In this document: piece after piece, positions 1 to 10,179 of the stretch
How the letters are laid out: each line of letters begins with the position of its first letter
How positions within the stretch are numbered: the first letter of the stretch is position 1
DNA from: Prevotella sp. E2-28
GTDB lineage: Bacteria > Bacteroidota > Bacteroidia > Bacteroidales > Bacteroidaceae
DNA length: 64,000 nt
Assembly: GCF_022024055.1 (NCBI RefSeq)
Contig: NZ_CP091788.1
Span: forward strand, 806,001 to 870,000
Direction of reading: 5' to 3'
Notes under the pieces: model-generated
Told to the model about the DNA's origin: nothing
What the model saw: the letters and a program-made list of their open reading frames with translations, nothing else
Database searches by the model: none
Translations under genes and position numbers: made by a program

Positions 1-3000
1 TATACTAAGGCAGGTGCCGAGTATTTACTCTATATGAATGGCGAAACGGGTGAACCTTACGGATGGGATGGCTCTGAGAACTGGACGCCAGCAGCCTATC
101 CGCTTCCTCGCTATGAGAGTGGTGAGAGTGATTATGCTACTGTCTGGGGGGCAAGTGATACAGGCCATCGTGCCACGAAGCATTATTTTGGAGCTCCCTA
201 TCTAGACGGACGAAATCCTAGTATTTTTCTTGGACGTGGCTGTTATACCCGTCATAAGTTCTGTGCGCTTGACGTGAATAAGGAAACGCATGAGTTGACC
301 CAGCGCTGGCGTTGGAACTGCTATGATTCTTCTTCTCCTTGGTTTGGTAATGGCTTCCATAACTTCGCTATAGGAGATGTGGATATGGACGGACGCGATG
401 AGATTGTGTTTGGTTCCATGATAATTGATGATACAGGCTACGGACTTTCTACTACAGGTTTCGGTCATGGTGATGCCCAGCATTGCAGCGATTTCGACCC
501 CTACCGTTGGGGATTGGAACAGTTCGTTTGTCTGGAGGGGGCTACAGTTCCTGGTATTGCCTATACCGATGCTACTACGTCAACACTGCGTTATACTACT
601 GGTGGCGGTAGTGATAACGGCCGTTGTATGGCTGGTAATTTCTACAATAGCCATCCTGGTGCTGTGGGTATCTCTGGTGGCGCTATCAGTCTGGTAAGCG
701 ATAAGGCCATAGCCGATTTGGGAAGTTTTGGTGATGATTATGTTAACATGCGTGTTTATTGGGATGGCGACCTGCTTGAGGAGTTTATGGACTCGCCAGG
801 TGTGGAGCGTGCCCCCACGGTTTATAAGGCTCCAGGACAGAACGAGGTAGGAACGAATCGCTCTTATACCAACAGTCGCTGTTGGATGGGACAGGGTAAC
901 CTGAATAACTCATCGAAGAATAATCCATGTTTCCTTGGTGATATCATTGGCGACTGGCGTGAGGAAATTGTGACCCGTACTGAAGATAAACTGATTATCC
1001 AAATATCTAGCTACCCTTCACCATGGGGTATTACTTCATTATGGTACGACCATGTTTACCGTAATGGCATGACCTGGCAGAGCGTAGGTTATAACCAGCC
1101 TCCTCATACCAGTTTCTTCCTTGGTGAGATGGAGAGTATTACAAAGGAACCACCAGCCATCACGCTTGAAGGACGTACAGAGGTAACGGGAACTATTGGA
1201 ACTACAAATGATCATCTGTTGATTTCTGGCTATGAAGACAAGACCATTGCTGTAGCCGATGGTGCTTCACCTTATATTTTAACTGTGAATACTCCTGCTT
1301 GGGTGAAAGGTTCTGGTGCCCAGCAGGCTGTGGCAAGTACACCCAAGCAGCCAGCTCAGACTGTTGTTACCTATACAACAACGCTGACTGGCGGTGCGTT
1401 TGGTGGTTCTACTCGTTTGGTTAAGCAAGGCGAGGGCGTTTTCGTTTTGCCCAATGTAACAGAGAAACATACTGGTGAGACTAATATCTGGCAGGGAACG
1501 CTGATGTTCGATGGTAAGATGGAGTCTAGCCCTGTATGGCTGAACCGTCATACGACTTTGATTTCTAACGGCGGACAGTTTATGGGTGGCTTAAAGGCCG
1601 ATTACAATGCTACTATCTACCCCGGTGGTAAGGGGCAAGTTGGCATGTTAACCGCTTCTACTTTGGAACTTGGTTTTGGCGCTCGCATAGTTGTTGACGG
1701 AAGTAATGGCCAGTTTGATAAGGTTAATGCTAATAGTCTGACGATTGAGGCTAAGACGGATGACGTTTGGAAGGATTTCGGTCCTCGCTATAAGACCCCT
1801 GTGCTGCAAATCAACTATACTGGTACTTTGGATGCAGGCACCTATGAACTGGGTTCTATAGGTACAGTCACGGGTGATGTGGCTGATTTGCTGATTGAGG
1901 GCCTTGGCAATGATGCAAAGGCATCTCTGAAGCATGAGGACGGAAAACTGCTGCTCGTTATCGAGAAAATGCGAGTTGCAGGACTTGTAACTTGGAATGG
2001 CTCAACCGACAATAATATCTGGCAGCAGGCTGTCAGTGAGAACTTCCTCTATGACGGACAGACTAGCTATATGGCTTCTGGTGATGATGTGGTGTTTGAT
2101 GATAATGCAGCATCCTCAACAGTTGTTATCAGTGGAGCAGTAAGTCCACAATCAGTGACATTCAATAATGAGACCAAGGCCTATACCATTTCTGGTGACA
2201 GTATCGTTGGCGGTGGCGTTATTACCAAGAATGGTAATGGAGATTTGACTCTCAACAACTGGAATCATATAGGCTCAACGGTCATCAATGGTGGAAAAGT
2301 GACAGTCGTCATGCTGGCAAATAACTCCGGTCAGGATTGGGGCTCACTGGGTAATAGTTCTTCTCCAATCACTTTGAACGATGGAACCACGTTGGTTACC
2401 AACGGAACTATCATAACAGACCAGACGCTGAATGTCAGTGGCGAGACATCGATAGAGGTGCCCAGTGGCAAGAGTGTCATCTTCAACAAAGCCATCAAGG
2501 GTAGTAGCGCTATAGTCAATAAGACAGGTGCAGGCTCGCTGGAGTTGGGTACGGTGACGAATACCTTTGCTAAACTGGTTATTAAGGCGGGAACTGTGAC
2601 ATCGAACTATAATTCGTCGAATGCAGAGACATTGCCAAAGACGGTTGAGTTCCAAGGCGGTACACTCTGGGGAGCCAATATGGAAGGTGGTAGTGGCGTG
2701 ACCAACAACACGGCTTTCGTTGTGCCGCAGGGCAAGACAGGTACGTTCTATTCGTCGTTCCGTGGTACTTATAGCGGTGCGCTGACAGGTGCAGGCACGT
2801 TCAATGTCTATACTGGTGGCGTGCGAGCCTACTTCAATGGCAACTGGAGTGCTTTCGAGGGTACTATTAATATAGGTAAGAACAACCGCCAGAACAAGAA
2901 GAGCTATGATCCGGAGTTCCTGCTTGGTAATACCAACGGTATGCCAAAGGCCGTGGTTAATGTGAATGCTAATGCGCGCCTACAGAATCAAGGCAAGAGC

Positions 3001-3816
3001 ATCCGCGTGAAGAAGTTTGGTGGTACGGGAGCCTTGGTTGGCACGGGCACGTGGATTGTAGATTGTGATGAGAACTTTACACTGACTACCGAGGTGGGTA
3101 TTACCTCTGAGCGTAATGACGATTATGGTAATACGATTGCTGTGAGTGCCTCGCCCCTGACTAAGCGTGGCACGGGTAAGATGACGATGACGGAGGGTAA
3201 GATGAATGGTGTACTCACCGTTGAGAATGGCACGGTGGCAGCCTACAAGTATAAGCCCGCATCACTACTGAACGGCTCTAACAACACCATCGTGAAAGGC
3301 AGTGGACGTCTTGTGGGACAGATGATGCTCAACAACCTGAGTGTTCAGAGTGGGGGAGAACTGGTTCCCTGCGGTTCAGCAGTCAATGAAACATCGCCTG
3401 GCACGATTACTTGCAATAATACCATTACAGTGAGCGATGGAGCCGTGGTAAACTTCTTGGTGAATGCATCGAAGAATTCTACGCTTACTACGAAGAATCT
3501 CACCATAAACGGAACGGTCAAGGTGACGTTTACAGTCAATCGTGAGCTGAATGTGGGTGATGAACTGAAACTCTGGACAGTCAGTGGCACGTTCAGTGGT
3601 ACGCCTAAGTTTGAATTGCCAGAAGCCTATACATGGGATACCAGCCGCATCAGCGAAGGCATTATCAGCGTAGTAGCAATTAGTACTGATATTCGTTCCT
3701 CTTTTGTTGATGCTGATCCGAAGAATATTTACGACCTGCAGGGCCGCAAGTTCAATGGTCAATCATTAAAGTCTGGCATCTATATCCGTGGTGGTAAAAA
3801 GGTCATCGTGCGATAG
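1..3816 (+). CDS. Rhamnogalacturonan lyase (PL11), 5'-truncated, with autotransporter-like repeats
   Basis: The reading frame is open from base 1, so the N-terminus lies outside the window. The first ~1130 bases encode the end of a PL11 rhamnogalacturonan lyase, which cleaves the rhamnose-galacturonate backbone of pectin by beta-elimination. Visible signatures are a calcium-type DVDMDGRDEI loop (bases 379-408), GDIIGDWREEI near base 940 and VGYNQPPHTSFFLG near 1084. The remaining ~2600 bases are Gly/Thr/Asn-rich beta-strand repeats (for example 'NIWQGTLMFDGK' near 1480 and 'TVINGGKVTVV' near 2280) like the passenger-associated repeats of autotransporters. The protein ends in a 'YDLQGRKF...SGIYIRGGKKV' tail common on secreted Bacteroidetes proteins and resembling a type IX sorting tail. 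It has the same architecture as the lyase at 39213. The family is confident; the export route is inferred. Confidence 0.88.
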   Translation, partial: YTKAGAEYLLYMNGETGEPYGWDGSENWTPAAYPLPRYESGESDYATVWGASDTGHRATKHYFGAPYLDGRNPSIFLGRGCYTRHKFCALDVNKETHELTQRWRWNCYDSSSPWFGNGFHNFAIGDVDMDGRDEIVFGSMIIDDTGYGLSTTGFGHGDAQHCSDFDPYRWGLEQFVCLEGATVPGIAYTDATTSTLRYTTGGGSDNGRCMAGNFYNSHPGAVGISGGAISLVSDKAIADLGSFGDDYVNMRVYWDGDLLEEFMDSPGVERAPTVYKAPGQNEVGTNRSYTNSRCWMGQGNLNNSSKNNPCFLGDIIGDWREEIVTRTEDKLIIQISSYPSPWGITSLWYDHVYRNGMTWQSVGYNQPPHTSFFLGEMESITKEPPAITLEGRTEVTGTIGTTNDHLLISGYEDKTIAVADGASPYILTVNTPAWVKGSGAQQAVASTPKQPAQTVVTYTTTLTGGAFGGSTRLVKQGEGVFVLPNVTEKHTGETNIWQGTLMFDGKMESSPVWLNRHTTLISNGGQFMGGLKADYNATIYPGGKGQVGMLTASTLELGFGARIVVDGSNGQFDKVNANSLTIEAKTDDVWKDFGPRYKTPVLQINYTGTLDAGTYELGSIGTVTGDVADLLIEGLGNDAKASLKHEDGKLLLVIEKMRVAGLVTWNGSTDNNIWQQAVSENFLYDGQTSYMASGDDVVFDDNAASSTVVISGAVSPQSVTFNNETKAYTISGDSIVGGGVITKNGNGDLTLNNWNHIGSTVINGGKVTVVMLANNSGQDWGSLGNSSSPITLNDGTTLVTNGTIITDQTLNVSGETSIEVPSGKSVIFNKAIKGSSAIVNKTGAGSLELGTVTNTFAKLVIKAGTVTSNYNSSNAETLPKTVEFQGGTLWGANMEGGSGVTNNTAFVVPQGKTGTFYSSFRGTYSGALTGAGTFNVYTGGVRAYFNGNWSAFEGTINIGKNNRQNKKSYDPEFLLGNTNGMPKAVVNVNANARLQNQGKSIRVKKFGGTGALVGTGTWIVDCDENFTLTTEVGITSERNDDYGNTIAVSASPLTKRGTGKMTMTEGKMNGVLTVENGTVAAYKYKPASLLNGSNNTIVKGSGRLVGQMMLNNLSVQSGGELVPCGSAVNETSPGTITCNNTITVSDGAVVNFLVNASKNSTLTTKNLTINGTVKVTFTVNRELNVGDELKLWTVSGTFSGTPKFELPEAYTWDTSRISEGIISVVAISTDIRSSFVDADPKNIYDLQGRKFNGQSLKSGIYIRGGKKVIVR

Positions 3817-3855
3817 CAGAGTACAAAAAGTATAGGAAAAAGTCAAATTTTATGT

Positions 3856-3897
3856 AGTGCTTTTCTTGCGTTAAGTCAAGAAAAGCACTAACTTTGC
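3856..3897 (+). promoter_or_regulatory. Promoter overlapped by a perfect 13-bp inverted repeat
   Basis: A perfect inverted repeat (AGTGCTTTTCTTG at 3856-3868, its complement at 3877-3889, 8-nt loop) ends exactly where a consensus Bacteroidetes -7 box begins (TAACTTTGC, 3889-3897). A TTG at 3866-3868 lies 20 bp upstream and can serve as the -33 box. This is the only promoter-like signal before the gene at 3952. The repeat could be the terminator of the preceding gene, although it lacks a clean T-tract, or an operator. Confidence 0.7.
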
Positions 3898-3951
3898 ACC
3901 CGAAAACCTGCAAACGTAATAAATTTTATATATCAACTAAAAACAAAACTT

Positions 3952-6753
3952 ATGAAAAAACGATTACTTTTCGCCTTTATGGCAATGAGTGCAGCCGTTT
4001 CAGGTTATGCTCTTGAGCAGGGTGAGTTTGTTTACACCCATCAGGGACGTTTCCAGATTACTGGCGCAAACCAGAATGCTAACAGTGCATTCCAGGACAT
4101 GACTGGTTGGACGGTGATTGGTGCAGGAAAGACCTTGGCCGACAAGTTCAATACCAATGCAGATGGCTATGTAGCAGGTATTAACTCAATTCAGAGTATC
4201 GATGCTACTGCTGGCGAAGGCATGTACTACAAGTTCGAACCTACGGATGCAAGTGCTACTTATGTGGTTAGCTTTAAGATGAAGGGTGCTGCTTTGGATA
4301 ACATCCGTGTCAGAGTACCTGGTGATGGTTACAAAACCAGTTCTAACTTGGTGAAGGTGGCAGGTCATGAGATTGCTGATATTGATAGTGTAAATGGCGA
4401 GGTTATCGCTAATACCGCAGAAGAACTGACTGAGAGTTGGCAGACCTTCAACTATGCTATCATAGGTGACGGTACTACTCGTACTTGGTACATCTCTTTT
4501 GCAAGCATGGCTACTACTATTGAGATTGCTGATGTGCAGATTGCACCTGCTATTCAGATGGCTGACCTTCGTCAGCGCGATGCCATGCTGGAGAAGCTGA
4601 TTGCCTATAAGGACTGCTACGAGTGGCCAGCAGGACTGCTCTCAGAATTTGCAATTGATGAGGCTATCACAAATCTTCAGGCTATTGGCAACGAGAGCGG
4701 ACAGGCTGAACTCGATGAGAAGCTGACCACTGCACAGGAAATCCTTGATGAGTTCCTGAAGTCTAATATGGATGACTATCTGGCAGGCAGTAAGTATAAT
4801 TACTTGCGTAATGACTACGATGGTTCTCTCTCTGGTGGCAAGAATTTACAGAAAACAAGTAGCTACGGCGACTGGACTGCTACAACTACTGGTCGTGCTT
4901 TCTGGAACATTAATGAATATCCCGACTTAGGTCACTATGCTGGTAATACTGCTTGGAACTTTGGTAATACCGCAGATCCTATGGGCGTTTATACTCGGAA
5001 GACACTTGATCCAGGTTCATACGTATTTGGCATTCAGAGTAAGGCTGCTGTTCGTGAGGATCCTACTTCTTCTTCATGGACAAATAACGACGGTTTGAAT
5101 CCTGCTTATGGTGTTGCTTACATTGTAAAGCTTATAAAGGAAAATGATAGTATTGTTAGTGTCGATACAATTGTTTCTCAGATTAAGGACCTGAAATCTG
5201 CTACTTTCACTTCGTTCCTGATTTCTGCAAAGATTGAAGAGGCTGGTAGCTACGAGATTGGTTTCAAGGCTTATTGTAAGGATGCCTATAAGGATATGAA
5301 GAATGGTTCTGTTACATACGTTGCTAATGCTTCAATCTTAGGTAAGAATGATAATAAGTACAACCAGAAGCAGCTGGGTTACGAGACTGATGTTCGTGAG
5401 CAGATTACTACAGGCCGCACACAGTTGACCACTGCTACAGAGAATATTGCTAATGCTGACTATCTGTGGGGTAAGGCAGAACTTCAGGCATGTGTTGACT
5501 CTGTAGAGACAAAAATTGCTGCTTATGAGCTGTTGAATCAGGATGCCATTATCGCCACTTATGAGGATGATTATGTAAAATCTACCTCTGCTGAGACTGG
5601 TTATTTGGTTTACACCATCTATCAGGAGGCTGTCAAGGATATCATTGCTGCTAACAAGAAGTTTGTTGCTGTAAACGATACTCTCGCTTCTATTCAGACT
5701 GCTATCTCTGCTGCTGAGGTAGTTCTTGGACAGCGTCTCTATGATGCTGCTACTGGTAAGGCTGATCTTCAGTCTGCTATTAATACCGCTAAGGGTGTTC
5801 AGACTCAGATGAAGGCTGATCAATACAGCGAGGAGAATGCTGCTGCTATTGTAGCTGCAATCGCTACACTGAACGAGGCTGTTGAGACCTTCAAGACGAC
5901 CGTACCTGCTTCTGCTATGACAACTATTGTTGACATTGACTTCGAGGGTGCGGCTGTTCAGAATGCTGAGACTCAGTTGTACAGCGTAGCAGGTGCTGCT
6001 GGTTCTATGGAATTCTCTAACTGGTCTACTGACGGTACTGGCAACCAGCCATTCGAGAAGGGTTACTGGTCTAACGGTGAGCAGTTGTGGGCAGGTTATA
6101 TCCGCATTGGTAACGGTACTGGTACTGTTGTGTTCGATCCTACAGTGGATGGCTCTATGGGTACCAACATCCTGAAGGTTGCTTGTGATATGTACGTTCA
6201 GGGTCTGAGCGGTAAGTCACTCGGCTTCTTCCTGAAGAACGTAAAAGACGGTGCAGAAGGTGAAGAGGAAACTGAGGTGTTCGGTCTTTTCCGCAACTTC
6301 TATAACGGGACAACTGAGAAGAATACTTGTAATGTTGATGTTAACATGATCTGGGCTAAGTCAGGTGGTAGTTATAACAACGCTTCTCCTGCTGACGCTG
6401 ATGAGGAGACACTTACTGCCAATCCTCTGCAGAAGAGCCACTTCGAGGTGATTCTGGACTACGGTACTAGCAAGATGTACTGCACCATCAGCAGTATCAA
6501 TGGTTCTACTACTTCAGAGGAGGTTGCTCTCGAGGCTATTCCTAACAAGTTCGTTCTGCAGTGTAACTACAACAACAACGACCGTCGTGCATGGTTTGAC
6601 AACCTGAAGATTGAGCGTGTTGCAGCTGGTGAGGCTACTGGTATCTCAGAGGTTAACGCTGCTGCCAAGGTGAAGGCTCCTACTAAGGTGCTGAAGAACG
6701 GTCGCATCATCATCAACGGCAAATATGCTGTGAATGGTATGCTGGTGAAGTAA
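3952..6753 (+). CDS. Secreted protein of unknown function with helical repeat region and C-terminal tail
   Basis: I do not recognise a named family. The 933-residue product starts with a signal peptide (MKKRLLFAFMAMSAAVSGYA). Residues ~25-200 look like a beta-sandwich, possibly carbohydrate-binding ('YVVSFKMKGAALDNIRVRV'). Residues ~200-260 and ~500-660 are Ala/Glu/Lys-rich helices resembling FIVAR-type repeats ('AINTAKGVQTQMKADQYSEE'). Residues ~665-890 form another beta-rich region ending 'RRAWFDNLKIERV', typical of laminin-G or jelly-roll modules. The last ~40 residues ('TGISEVN...VLKNGRIIINGKYAVNGMLVK') match the short tail seen on many exported Prevotella proteins. It lies between a pectin lyase and the FAS1/SusCD block, so a role in binding glycans at the cell surface is plausible but unproven. 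It has its own promoter and terminator. Confidence 0.8.
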   Translation: MKKRLLFAFMAMSAAVSGYALEQGEFVYTHQGRFQITGANQNANSAFQDMTGWTVIGAGKTLADKFNTNADGYVAGINSIQSIDATAGEGMYYKFEPTDASATYVVSFKMKGAALDNIRVRVPGDGYKTSSNLVKVAGHEIADIDSVNGEVIANTAEELTESWQTFNYAIIGDGTTRTWYISFASMATTIEIADVQIAPAIQMADLRQRDAMLEKLIAYKDCYEWPAGLLSEFAIDEAITNLQAIGNESGQAELDEKLTTAQEILDEFLKSNMDDYLAGSKYNYLRNDYDGSLSGGKNLQKTSSYGDWTATTTGRAFWNINEYPDLGHYAGNTAWNFGNTADPMGVYTRKTLDPGSYVFGIQSKAAVREDPTSSSWTNNDGLNPAYGVAYIVKLIKENDSIVSVDTIVSQIKDLKSATFTSFLISAKIEEAGSYEIGFKAYCKDAYKDMKNGSVTYVANASILGKNDNKYNQKQLGYETDVREQITTGRTQLTTATENIANADYLWGKAELQACVDSVETKIAAYELLNQDAIIATYEDDYVKSTSAETGYLVYTIYQEAVKDIIAANKKFVAVNDTLASIQTAISAAEVVLGQRLYDAATGKADLQSAINTAKGVQTQMKADQYSEENAAAIVAAIATLNEAVETFKTTVPASAMTTIVDIDFEGAAVQNAETQLYSVAGAAGSMEFSNWSTDGTGNQPFEKGYWSNGEQLWAGYIRIGNGTGTVVFDPTVDGSMGTNILKVACDMYVQGLSGKSLGFFLKNVKDGAEGEEETEVFGLFRNFYNGTTEKNTCNVDVNMIWAKSGGSYNNASPADADEETLTANPLQKSHFEVILDYGTSKMYCTISSINGSTTSEEVALEAIPNKFVLQCNYNNNDRRAWFDNLKIERVAAGEATGISEVNAAAKVKAPTKVLKNGRIIINGKYAVNGMLVK

Positions 6754-6777
6754 TCCATTAGAATTATCAAATACTTA

Positions 6778-6813
6778 ATCGGGAACGTCCGTCGTGACGC
6801 TCCCGATTTTTTT
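6778..6813 (+). terminator. Rho-independent terminator after the 3952 gene
   Basis: ATCGGGAACGTC (6778-6789) pairs with GACGCTCCCGAT (6796-6807) with one mismatch and a 6-nt loop, followed by a run of seven T (6807-6813). Confidence 0.9.
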
Positions 6814-6834
6814 AATTATTTTTTTTGACTCCTA

Positions 6835-6966
6835 GATTTGCGGATATACTTACGAAAATATCTCTAAGAGTTATAGTTGCTAAGTATAGGGTTTAGGTGT
6901 GCTAAGTATAGGGTTTAGGTGTGCTAAGTATGGTACCTACGATAGCTAAGTATGGTATTAAGCATC
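6835..6966. repeat. Array of six degenerate 22-bp tandem units
   Basis: This array occupies part of the 507-bp gene-free stretch 6754-7260. Six consecutive 22-bp units start at 6835, 6857, 6879, 6901, 6923 and 6945. The third and fourth are identical; the last four all begin GCTAAGTAT. The 13-mer ACTTACGAAAATA (6848-6860) recurs exactly inside the array at 47580-47753, which ties the two arrays together. Between 6967 and 7130 I see only AT-rich sequence without a recognisable element. Confidence 0.8.
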
Positions 6967-7137
6967 CTTCACTATAACAGAATTAGAATCAGGAAGATAG
7001 AACGCTGGTGAAGGAAGAATTGTAAATAGAAAATCAGTTTATATATCTTAAAAATGCTATGTACAAGCCTATAGGCTCTGTTTTTTGAGGTTAAAACTTT
7101 GAAAAATGCTCAAATCAAAAAATAGAAAGTTAATTTG

Positions 7138-7169
7138 TTGTAAGTTTCATTTTTTTTTTGTTATTTTGC
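7138..7169 (+). promoter_or_regulatory. Promoter of the FAS1/SusCD block
   Basis: TTG at 7138-7140 is followed after 20 bp by TTATTTTGC (7161-7169), one mismatch from the Bacteroidetes -7 consensus. A leader of about 85 nt follows, ending in an A-rich stretch before the ATG at 7261. As no other good promoter is visible until 25030, all seven genes may be transcribed from here. Confidence 0.6.
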
Positions 7170-7260
7170 AATTTGATTTAAAGTGGGTTAACCTCACTAA
7201 GAACCGCATGATGTTACTAACTCGCAAATCAATAAATATAAATAAAAACAACCAATCTTT

Positions 7261-10137
7261 ATGAAAAAACTCTTTTTGTATGCATCCCTTTTGTGCCTAG
7301 GCTTGGGGTCCTGTACGAAGGACTACGTAGTGCCGGAGGGAGAATTGCCATCGTGGCTTGGCGAGAGTATCTACAAAGAGCTTCAGCAGCATTCTCAGCT
7401 TGAGGGTACGTTTAATACGTACTGCAGACTGATTGATGACTTAGGCTACAAGGAGGTACTTAGCAAGACAGGTAGTAAGACCATCTTCCCTGCTAATGAT
7501 GAGGCTTTTGAAAGATTCTTTGCTGGCGGAAACAATAAGTTTGGCGCTAGCAGCTATGAAGAGCTCACTCATTCACAGAAGGCAGAGTTGCTGTTCTCTA
7601 CAATGCTCGACAACGCCATCCTGGTAGGTACGCTTTCAAACAAACAGAATGCAGCAGGTAACATGTTGCAGGGTCAGTTGGTAAAGCATGGCACTAACAT
7701 GCGTCTGTCGTATGCTGTAACGCCTTTCTATGCAAAGGACATGCCTGCCAACAACAAGTATTTCTCACGTTTCCAGACTGGAGAGCGTAACTCTATGCTG
7801 GCTGTGTTTGACAATACCGTGGCTCCTATGGTGCACTTTACTGGTGAGTATATGTTGAACAATAACATGACTATCACTGGTAGCGAGAGCGACTTCAAGG
7901 TGCTCACTGGCCATGAGTACAGCGATGGCGATGCATATATCTTTGACCGCAAGGTTATCAAGAGTGACGTGGTTTGTCAGAATGGTTACATCCATCAGCT
8001 TGATGAGGTGCTGGTAAATCCAGGTAATATGGCTGAGATCCTGCGTGCAGGTGATGATACCAAGTATATCTCTCGTATGCTGGACTACTATGCATTCCCC
8101 GAGGCTGATATGACACTGACCGAGCAATATAATGAGTCGGAATCAGCTAATCAGGACACCGTGTTTGCTATTCGCTATCTGAGTAAGAACTCACAGCGTG
8201 CTAAGCTGGCTCAGCCCGTACGTGGTATGACGGTGGCTGATAATCAGCTGCTGGACTTCGACCCAGGTTGGAACTATTACAACCCCACGCTGAAGGGTGG
8301 TAGCAGCGATGATGATGCTGAGATTGCTGCCTTCCTGGCTCCTGACGATAAAGCTGTAGAGGAGTACTTCCTGAAGGAGGCCGCCTATATTCTGAAGAAC
8401 CTGGGCGTTCCTTCACTCGACATTACGGCTGCCAACCTCAACGCTCATCTTGATGCTGTTTATAATAACGACCCGTCAATCTTCTCAAGTATCCTGAACA
8501 ATGTGATGAAACCCTATCTCACGAAGACCGTGCCCAGCACATTCTCTACTGTTCAGAACGATGCTTTCGAGTTCCTTGATGTGACGAAAAATGATATTAA
8601 CCTCAAGGGCGACGGAAATTACGATGTAACCATTGCCAACAATGGTGTTATCTATAAGATGAACAAGTTGTTTGGTCCGAAACTGTATAACTCAGTGCTC
8701 GGTCCTGCATCTGTTTATAAGGATATGCGTACGATGGGCGAGATGCTGAACGACCACCAGGCTACTGCAGGTGTGGCTTCTAAGCTGGGCGCCGATATGT
8801 ACTACTATCTGCTTTCTATGAAGGCCCGTTACGGAATCTTCGTTCCTACGGATAACGAGACACAGTTTATCGTTATTGATCCCACTTCTGTGAAGGATGA
8901 TGACGGTTTGAAAGGCCTGCGTTTCCGCTTTGATCCTACTGCCGACGGCTCTTTCCACGTACTTGTAAAGAAATACATCTACCAGAGCGGTCCCTATAAC
9001 GAACTCAGCTCATACGTAGAGGCTGCTGGTGCACAGGATATCAATATTGAGACAGGTATCTTCAACAGTCAGATTAAGGACTTGCTGGATTACTGCACCG
9101 TGGTGCTGGCCGACTCAACAGAGACGGGTAAGGGTAGTCCTAAGTATGGTCTTTATGGCAATAAATTCTATAAGACCAAGCATGGCGGCGCCATCATTGT
9201 GAATGGTAACAAGGTGGCTGGCGGCTTGCAGGCTTCAGATGCTTCACAGTGGTCAACGATTACTGAGACCTTCGATGCCAACAGTGCTGATGCTAAGATT
9301 GAGAACGGTACGGTATATCGTCTGGATTATCCTATTCAGCCCACTATTACCAGTGTGATGAAGACCCTGACACGCTCAGAGTTCTATGATGAGAATGCCG
9401 ACTACGATGCTGCTGCACCAGAATATGACCACTTCCTGAACTTCTGTCTGCAGTTCAATAATGAAGACCTCTATACCTTTGCCGGTATTATTTCCGAGAG
9501 TGATAAGGAGGCTCAGAAGAATACAAAGATGAAGGCTTACCGCATTATCGATGATAACGATAACTGGGGTATGCTCAGTGCATATAACTATACCATTTAT
9601 GCTCCCACTTATGAAGCAATGGTCAAGGCACAGCAAACCATGGGCCTGCCAAAATGGAAGGATGTGCTGGCTATCGTTGAAAACTGGGAGAGCGTGAAAG
9701 ACCAGTATGGCTTCACTACTCAGGCTGATGCTGCTGCTTATGTGAAAGCACAGTTGGACAAGATGACACGTTTTGTGCGTTATCACACGCAGAACAGCTC
9801 ACTCTTTGCTGACCGTTATTTCAAGAACTTCGATCCTACGACAGGTCTTACCACTCCTGAACCTTCGTTCTCTACTTTCTGCTCTAACTCTCTGGGTATC
9901 GCTCAGACACTGACAGTAACTGGTGGTAACAACAAGCTCTCTGTGAAGGATGCCGCTGGCAAGGTGGTGACGGTGAATGCCTCTTCAAACATGGCCAACC
10001 TCATCGCCCGTGATATCACGACAACAGAAAAGAACGATGGTACGTATGGCAAATACAAGACCATTGAGACTTCTGCCTTCGTGACTGTTCACGGCATTGA
10101 AACCCCTCTGTGCTATAACAGCAACGGAAAGTATTAA
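7261..10137 (+). CDS. Large FAS1 (fasciclin) domain lipoprotein
   Basis: The 958-residue protein begins with a lipoprotein signal (MKKLFLYASLLCLGLGSC, lipobox LGSC), so it should be anchored in the outer membrane. The region after the lipobox has FAS1 features: 'YCRLIDDLGYKEVLSKTGSK' followed by 'TIFPANDEAFERFF', then an 'LLFSTMLDNAILVGTL' helix and 'NGYIHQLDEVL' near residue 240. Later segments ('YGIFVPTDNETQF' near 525, 'YNYTIYAPTYEAM' near 780) look like further degenerate FAS1 copies. FAS1 folds mediate adhesion or carbohydrate binding in other organisms; the ligand here is unknown. It is the first gene of the SusCD block and probably acts as an accessory surface protein for the transporter encoded downstream (43 bp gap). 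Confidence 0.85.
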   Translation: MKKLFLYASLLCLGLGSCTKDYVVPEGELPSWLGESIYKELQQHSQLEGTFNTYCRLIDDLGYKEVLSKTGSKTIFPANDEAFERFFAGGNNKFGASSYEELTHSQKAELLFSTMLDNAILVGTLSNKQNAAGNMLQGQLVKHGTNMRLSYAVTPFYAKDMPANNKYFSRFQTGERNSMLAVFDNTVAPMVHFTGEYMLNNNMTITGSESDFKVLTGHEYSDGDAYIFDRKVIKSDVVCQNGYIHQLDEVLVNPGNMAEILRAGDDTKYISRMLDYYAFPEADMTLTEQYNESESANQDTVFAIRYLSKNSQRAKLAQPVRGMTVADNQLLDFDPGWNYYNPTLKGGSSDDDAEIAAFLAPDDKAVEEYFLKEAAYILKNLGVPSLDITAANLNAHLDAVYNNDPSIFSSILNNVMKPYLTKTVPSTFSTVQNDAFEFLDVTKNDINLKGDGNYDVTIANNGVIYKMNKLFGPKLYNSVLGPASVYKDMRTMGEMLNDHQATAGVASKLGADMYYYLLSMKARYGIFVPTDNETQFIVIDPTSVKDDDGLKGLRFRFDPTADGSFHVLVKKYIYQSGPYNELSSYVEAAGAQDINIETGIFNSQIKDLLDYCTVVLADSTETGKGSPKYGLYGNKFYKTKHGGAIIVNGNKVAGGLQASDASQWSTITETFDANSADAKIENGTVYRLDYPIQPTITSVMKTLTRSEFYDENADYDAAAPEYDHFLNFCLQFNNEDLYTFAGIISESDKEAQKNTKMKAYRIIDDNDNWGMLSAYNYTIYAPTYEAMVKAQQTMGLPKWKDVLAIVENWESVKDQYGFTTQADAAAYVKAQLDKMTRFVRYHTQNSSLFADRYFKNFDPTTGLTTPEPSFSTFCSNSLGIAQTLTVTGGNNKLSVKDAAGKVVTVNASSNMANLIARDITTTEKNDGTYGKYKTIETSAFVTVHGIETPLCYNSNGKY

Positions 10138-10140
10138 TAA

Positions 10141-10171
10141 GGTGAAAGTGAAAAGTGAAATAAAAGAAATA
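10141..10171 (+). repeat. A-rich leader repeat (GTGAAA type) before susC
   Basis: The 42-bp gap between the FAS1 gene and susC is an imperfect 7-8-nt repeat of GGTGAAA/GTGAAAA. It resembles the GGTAAAAA leaders described for the genes downstream, but with G in place of some A. Confidence 0.5.
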
Positions 10172-10179
10172 AGATAGTT

